A DNA stretch of 53,560 nt from Niastella sp. (lineage in GTDB: Bacteria; Bacteroidota; Bacteroidia; Chitinophagales; Chitinophagaceae): positions 1-53,560 of the forward strand of contig JAGIBF010000057.1 in assembly GCA_017744515.1 (NCBI GenBank). The letters are read 5' to 3'. The translations under genes and the position numbers were made by a program. This document shows, one piece after another, positions 49,975 through 53,560 of this stretch. The notes beneath the pieces were generated by a model. That model was not told where the DNA came from and searched no databases. It was given only the letters and a program-made list of their open reading frames with translations. Numbering within the stretch: the stretch's first letter is position 1; each line of letters starts with the position of its first letter.

Positions 49975-50499
49975 TTATGATTTTTGCAATAATTGTTCAT
50001 AAAGCCGGTAATTCTCTTCATCAAAGCAAACGAAGGTGACCGTTTCCATTTTACCAGGATGAGCACTAATGAATTCCTGCACAGTAGCAACCGCCACTGC
50101 AGCCGCTGCTGCTTTGGGAAACCGGTAGATGCCGGTACTGATATTGGGAAAGGCCAGGGTTTTGATGCCATACTCGATTGCTATGGTTAATGTGTTCCGG
50201 TAGCAATTTGATAGCAATTCCCGTTCCCGGTTGTTGCCGCCCTGCCAAACAGGGCCTACCGTATGGATCACGTAGCGGGCAGGCAGGTTGCCGCCGGTGG
50301 TAATGACTGCTTCCCCGGTAGGGCAGCTTCCCTGTCTGTTCCTGATCCTGATACAGTCTTCGAGAATGGCAGGACCGCCGGCGCGGTGAATGGCGCCGTC
50401 TACGCCGCCACCGCCCAGGAGGGAGCTATTGGCGGCATTGACTATTGCGTCGGCCTGTACTTTGGTGATGTCTCCCTGGAGAAGAGCAAGTGTTGTCAT
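49975..50499 (-). CDS. Macrodomain protein (O-acetyl-ADP-ribose deacetylase type)
   Basis: A 174-residue single macrodomain of the YmdB/MacroD type. The ADP-ribose-binding loop and catalytic segment DAIVNAANSSLLGGGGVDGAIHRAGG near residues 17-42 are intact, with the second loop FPNISTGIYRFP. Such enzymes remove ADP-ribose from acidic residues or deacetylate O-acetyl-ADP-ribose. The gene is downstream of the alkyltransferase, both on the minus strand with a 55-nt gap. Confidence 0.93.
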   Translation of the reverse strand: MTTLALLQGDITKVQADAIVNAANSSLLGGGGVDGAIHRAGGPAILEDCIRIRNRQGSCPTGEAVITTGGNLPARYVIHTVGPVWQGGNNRERELLSNCYRNTLTIAIEYGIKTLAFPNISTGIYRFPKAAAAAVAVATVQEFISAHPGKMETVTFVCFDEENYRLYEQLLQKS

Positions 50500-50554
50500 T
50501 TGTACACCGTCGATGGTTAGTTGCAGATTTCTTAATTGATATTTACGACAAACC

Positions 50555-51058
50555 TTAAAACAAGGTCTGTACGCCGTGGGCTACTTTGTTCTCATGGTTG
50601 AGCAGCCATTTTTTGCGGGGCAGTCCGCCGCCATATCCTACCAGTTCGCCTTTAGCGCCTATTACCCGGTGGCAGGGTACAATGATGGCAAGGTTGTTTT
50701 TTCCATTGGCGGAGCTGGCGGCACGGATGGCCTTGGGGTCGCCAAGACGGCGGGAAAACTCGATATAACTGATGGTTTTGCCAAAAGGGATATTCATGAG
50801 TTCATTCCACACCTTTTCCTGGAATTCGGTCCCTTTCTGATAAAGGGGCAATTCAAACACCCGGCGGTCGCCATGAAAATATTGTATCAGCTGTTCGGTA
50901 GCCTGTATAGCGAGAGGTGGAAGGTCCGCTGAGGCTGGGGGAGCGGTGGCTACTTCTTCCGACTTCATAAAATGTACTTCACTCACATATTGATCTGTGC
51001 CGGAAATACGTAGTAATCCTACGGGCGAATGATAGTATGTGGTGAATGTAGTTGACAT
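50555..51058 (-). CDS. ogt: Methylated-DNA--protein-cysteine methyltransferase
   Basis: A 167-residue suicide repair protein that transfers alkyl groups from O6-alkylguanine to its own cysteine. The active site IIVPCHRVIGAKGELVGYGGG contains the acceptor Cys in PCHRV. FGKTISYIEFSRRLGDPKAIRAASSANGKN, just before it, is the helix-turn-helix with the arginine finger. The N-terminal domain is short, as in Ogt, and there is no Ada domain. The start codon is 5 nt after the stop codon of the CsaA gene, so the two are co-transcribed. Confidence 0.95.
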   Translation of the reverse strand: MSTTFTTYYHSPVGLLRISGTDQYVSEVHFMKSEEVATAPPASADLPPLAIQATEQLIQYFHGDRRVFELPLYQKGTEFQEKVWNELMNIPFGKTISYIEFSRRLGDPKAIRAASSANGKNNLAIIVPCHRVIGAKGELVGYGGGLPRKKWLLNHENKVAHGVQTLF

Positions 51059-51063
51059 TTGCT

Positions 51064-51396
51064 TTACCCTATTTTCCAGCCATTCTCCACTTTTCGCTCG
51101 GGTTGCAATAAAACTACGTCTTTTTTATCAGTATACACGCCCAGTATCAGGCATTCGCTGAAGAAATTAGCAATCTGTTTGGGTGGAAAATTTACGATGG
51201 CTACAACCTGTTTGCCGATTAATTCATCTTTGCTGTACATAGCAGTGATCTGTGCTGATGATTTTTTAACCCCCGATTCACCGAAATCGATAGTAATTTG
51301 GTACGCAGGCTTTTTGGCTTTTGGAAAATCGGTAACTTCCAGAATTGTTCCGACGCGCATGTCGACCTTTTCGAAGTCGTCCCAGGTAATCGTCAT
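51064..51396 (-). CDS. csaA: CsaA-like tRNA-binding domain protein
   Basis: A 110-residue single-domain OB-fold protein of the EMAP/CsaA family. The pattern FEKVDMRVGTILEVTDFPKAKKPAYQITIDFG at the N-terminus, IVNFPPKQI in the middle and the C-terminal dimerisation region match Bacillus CsaA, which binds tRNA and has chaperone activity. It is first in an operon with ogt. The -7 element TATTTTTG lies 18 nt upstream. Confidence 0.92.
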   Translation of the reverse strand: MTITWDDFEKVDMRVGTILEVTDFPKAKKPAYQITIDFGESGVKKSSAQITAMYSKDELIGKQVVAIVNFPPKQIANFFSECLILGVYTDKKDVVLLQPERKVENGWKIG

Positions 51397-51414
51397 GTAT
51401 CAAAAGTGTTTAAT

Positions 51415-51422
51415 CAAAAATA
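51415..51422 (-). promoter_or_regulatory. -7 element TATTTTTG of csaA-ogt
   Basis: TATTTTTG on the minus strand fits TAnnTTTG, 18 nt from the csaA ATG. No -33 TTG is seen at the usual distance. Confidence 0.5.
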
Positions 51423-51467
51423 ACAATAAGCTATCTAAATCATCCAACCAAACCATTTCATTGCAAT

Positions 51468-52904
51468 ATGAAAAAGAACCAATCATCGTCCCGCCGAAAA
51501 TTTATCCGTAATACATCTTTAGCTGCTGCCGGTTTTTTCATAGTGCCCCGCCATGTACTGGGCAGGGGATACAAAGCACCGAGCGATAAACTGAACATTG
51601 CCGCCGTTGGGGCAGGAGGTAAGGGTATCGTGAACATTGAATTGGCTTATAATAAAGGAGCGGAGAATATCGTGGCGTTGTGTGATGTAGATGATCGCCA
51701 GGCCGCAGATTCCCGCAAGAAACATCCCCAGGCTACTTATTACCGCGATTTCCGGGAGATGCTGGACAAGCAAGGTAAATCTATCGACGCAGTGATGGTG
51801 AGCACGCCCGATCACATGCATGCGGTGATAGCACTGCCCTGCATGCAGTTGGGTAAACACGTCTATGTAGAGAAACCACTTACACATGATATTTATGAAG
51901 CCCGCATTTTAACGCAGGCTGCAGAGAAGTATAAAGTGGTGACCCAGATGGGCAACCAGGGCAGCAGCAGTGATGGTACACGCAATGTTGAATCATGGGT
52001 ACAAAATGGCGTCATTGGTGATGTACACACGGTGCATGTTTGGACCAACAGGCCCACCTGGCCACAAGGTATCCCTACACCCAAAGGACAATTTGCCGTG
52101 CCCTCCGAAGTCGATTGGGAACTCTGGCTGGGTACTGCTCCTTACCGCGATTTCAATCCGGCTTATATCCCCGCTATCTGGCGCGGATGGGTTGATTTTG
52201 GAACCGGTTCGCTGGGTGATATGGGCTGCCATTTCATCGACGTTCCTTACCGCGCGCTGAAGCTGCGTTATCCCATCTCTGTAGAGTCGAGCGTAACAAG
52301 AGTATGGAGCGGCTTTTTCCAGGAAGTATTCAATACAGATAGCTATCCGCCTTCTTCCAAATCACATATCATGTTCCCTGCAAGAGGTAAAATGGTGCCG
52401 GTAGAAATGATCTGGTACGATGGTGGCATCATGCCCCGTCGTCCGGAAGAATTATCGGCTGATGAGGCTTTCGGCGAAGACAGCGGCGGTATCCTCTTCG
52501 AAGGTACCAAGGGCAAGATCCTGGCCGGCATCTTTGGTGAAAACGCCCGGTTGTTACCAGACACTAAGTTCAAAGGAGCAAAACTACCCAAGCCCGATCG
52601 TCCATATGTAGTACGTGGCCCTGAAGGACACCAGACGCAATGGACCGATGCCTGCAAGAAAGGACATGGCGCTTATACCAGCTCACCTTTTGAAATGGCA
52701 GGCCCGCTTACGGAAACCGTATTGATGGGCAACCTCGGCATACGCAGCTTCTACTACAGTGAAACCGACAGCAAAGGCAATAAGAAATTTACCGGCCGAA
52801 AAAAACTGCTCTGGGATGGCGCCAATATGAAGGTGACGAACTTCGAGCCGGCCAACCAGTTTATCAAACGTCAATACCGGGGTAGCTGGAAGTTGGAGTT
52901 GTAG
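51468..52904 (+). CDS. Tat-exported Gfo/Idh/MocA-family oxidoreductase
   Basis: A 478-residue NAD(P)-dependent oxidoreductase with a twin-arginine signal (SSRRKFIRNTSLAAAG, cleaved near the GRG segment). The Rossmann motif is LNIAAVGAGGKGIVNIEL and the catalytic EKP motif is present in HVYVEKPLTHD. The C-terminal domain of about 330 residues includes GSLGDMGCHFIDVPYRALKL. Such exported Bacteroidota members act in the periplasm on sugars or glycosides with a tightly bound cofactor, which explains Tat export after folding. The exact substrate is unknown. A close paralogue follows after a heptamer hairpin. Confidence 0.9.
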   Translation: MKKNQSSSRRKFIRNTSLAAAGFFIVPRHVLGRGYKAPSDKLNIAAVGAGGKGIVNIELAYNKGAENIVALCDVDDRQAADSRKKHPQATYYRDFREMLDKQGKSIDAVMVSTPDHMHAVIALPCMQLGKHVYVEKPLTHDIYEARILTQAAEKYKVVTQMGNQGSSSDGTRNVESWVQNGVIGDVHTVHVWTNRPTWPQGIPTPKGQFAVPSEVDWELWLGTAPYRDFNPAYIPAIWRGWVDFGTGSLGDMGCHFIDVPYRALKLRYPISVESSVTRVWSGFFQEVFNTDSYPPSSKSHIMFPARGKMVPVEMIWYDGGIMPRRPEELSADEAFGEDSGGILFEGTKGKILAGIFGENARLLPDTKFKGAKLPKPDRPYVVRGPEGHQTQWTDACKKGHGAYTSSPFEMAGPLTETVLMGNLGIRSFYYSETDSKGNKKFTGRKKLLWDGANMKVTNFEPANQFIKRQYRGSWKLEL

Positions 52905-52968
52905 GAAGTAAGAGGTAAGAAGCAGGAGGTCTGAGGCTTTTCTTACGGCTTACGTCCTGCTTCTTACC
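52901..52968. repeat. Heptamer-phased hairpin between paralogues, word GTAAGAA
   Basis: Five 7-mers from 52901 (overlapping the stop codon) are GTAAGAA variants. The right arm on the minus strand reads GTAAGAA, GCAGGAC, GTAAGCC, GTAAGAA. GGTAAGAAGCAGGA at 52914-52927 pairs perfectly over 14 bp with 52955-52968. It could act as a transcript end. Confidence 0.85.
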
Positions 52969-53080
52969 CCGGATTCTCAATTATTTTTCGGGGAATGGAA
53001 GGAAGGCCGTAAATTGGCTGCTAAATCGTTATATCACTGCTCTTGTTTAAACTTATTAAATTAAAACCAAGTTTGTCGTT

Positions 53081-53560
53081 ATGAAAAAGAAGCAAACGAC
53101 CCAACCCACGCGCCGCGATTTTATCCGTAACTCTTCGCTGGCGGCTGCTGGCTTCTTTATCGTTCCACGCCACGTATTGGGCAGGGGCTTTATCGCTCCC
53201 AGCGATAAGCTGAATATTGCCGGTATCGGTGTGGGTGGTAAAGGCGAAAGCGATCTGTCTGAGTTTTCAAAAAGCCCCAACGCCAATATTGTAGCATTGG
53301 TGGATGTAGACGATACCCGGGCAAAGAAATCACGCGAGCGTTTCCCCAAGGCTACCTATTATAGGGACTTCCGTGAAATGTTGGCTAAAGAAAAGAACAA
53401 CATTGATGCGGTGTCTGTATCTACACCTGATAATACCCACGCCGTAGCTGCGCTGGCCGCTATGCAACTGGGCAAGCACGTGTATTGCCAAAAGCCCATG
53501 ACGCATGATATTTACGAAGCACGTATCCTCACGGAAGCTGCCAAAAAGTACAAGGTAGTT
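53081..53560 (+). CDS. Partial Tat-exported Gfo/Idh/MocA oxidoreductase, paralogue
   Basis: Starts at ATG 53081 and runs 160 codons to the window edge. The twin-arginine leader TRRDFIRNSSLAAAGFFIVP and the next stretch PRHVLGRG are nearly identical to those of the preceding gene. The Rossmann motif is LNIAGIGVGGKGESDLSEF, and the region homologous to EKP reads YCQKPMTHD, so the motif Glu is replaced by Gln while the Lys is kept. It belongs to the same family as its neighbour and may form a functional pair with it. The remainder lies outside the window. Confidence 0.9.
   Translation, partial: MKKKQTTQPTRRDFIRNSSLAAAGFFIVPRHVLGRGFIAPSDKLNIAGIGVGGKGESDLSEFSKSPNANIVALVDVDDTRAKKSRERFPKATYYRDFREMLAKEKNNIDAVSVSTPDNTHAVAALAAMQLGKHVYCQKPMTHDIYEARILTEAAKKYKVV

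Overview
The window comes from a Bacteroidota chromosome, most likely a soil-type member of the Chitinophagia/Chitinophagaceae. The evidence is a SusC/SusD outer-membrane nutrient-uptake pair, a secreted protein with a type IX secretion (Por) C-terminal domain, long Bacteroidota-type LptD and OstA proteins, TlpA-like proteins with long N-terminal extensions, and several promoters of the phylum-specific type TTG-N19-TAnnTTTG. The family-level placement is an inference from protein style. No rRNA, tRNA, CRISPR array or intact insertion sequence was seen.

Layout. 1-1350: a partial gene and an AT-rich gene for a cysteine-pair protein that may be an immunity protein. 1653-7369: susD, susC and a DeoR-type regulator, all on the minus strand, ending in a clear intrinsic terminator. 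7733-17722: a cell-envelope block with a small barrel protein, OstA-like and MCE/MlaD-like proteins, two amidase paralogues, a divergent LptD, a PlsC-type acyltransferase and uracil-DNA glycosylase. 17754-24378: two TlpA-like thioredoxin paralogues, a T9SS cargo protein and another secreted protein. 24533-28976: a membrane-associated MutS-like ATPase in an operon with aspartate kinase, then divergent fructose-1,6-bisphosphatase. 29001-32400: a VapBC-type toxin-antitoxin pair, a GNAT acetyltransferase, a CAP-domain lipoprotein and a GT1-type glycosyltransferase. 33052-35285: an AT-rich two-gene island, an AAA ATPase plus a DUF4435 protein, which matches the AriA/AriB layout of the PARIS anti-phage system. 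35297-40532: EutC, EutB and an ethanolamine permease, interrupted by an M28 peptidase and without compartment genes. 40570-46343: a methyltransferase, three AraC-type regulators, a DinB protein and small membrane proteins. 46357-51396: a redox and repair run with NDH-2, a PaaE-like reductase, a YhdH/AcuI-type reductase, a macrodomain protein, alkyltransferase and CsaA. 51468 to the end: two tandem Tat-exported Gfo/Idh/MocA oxidoreductases, the second cut by the window edge.

The most unusual feature is a family of intergenic elements built from short words repeated in strict phase. The unit is 7, 8 or 11 bp, differs from element to element, and is usually repeated in inverted orientation across a short loop, giving long imperfect hairpins. 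At least a dozen occur here. Many begin at or within about 12 nt of a stop codon, one lies inside the coding sequence of the PaaE-like reductase, and related octamer elements lie at both ends of the lysC-mutS-like operon. I do not know a described repeat class that matches them.
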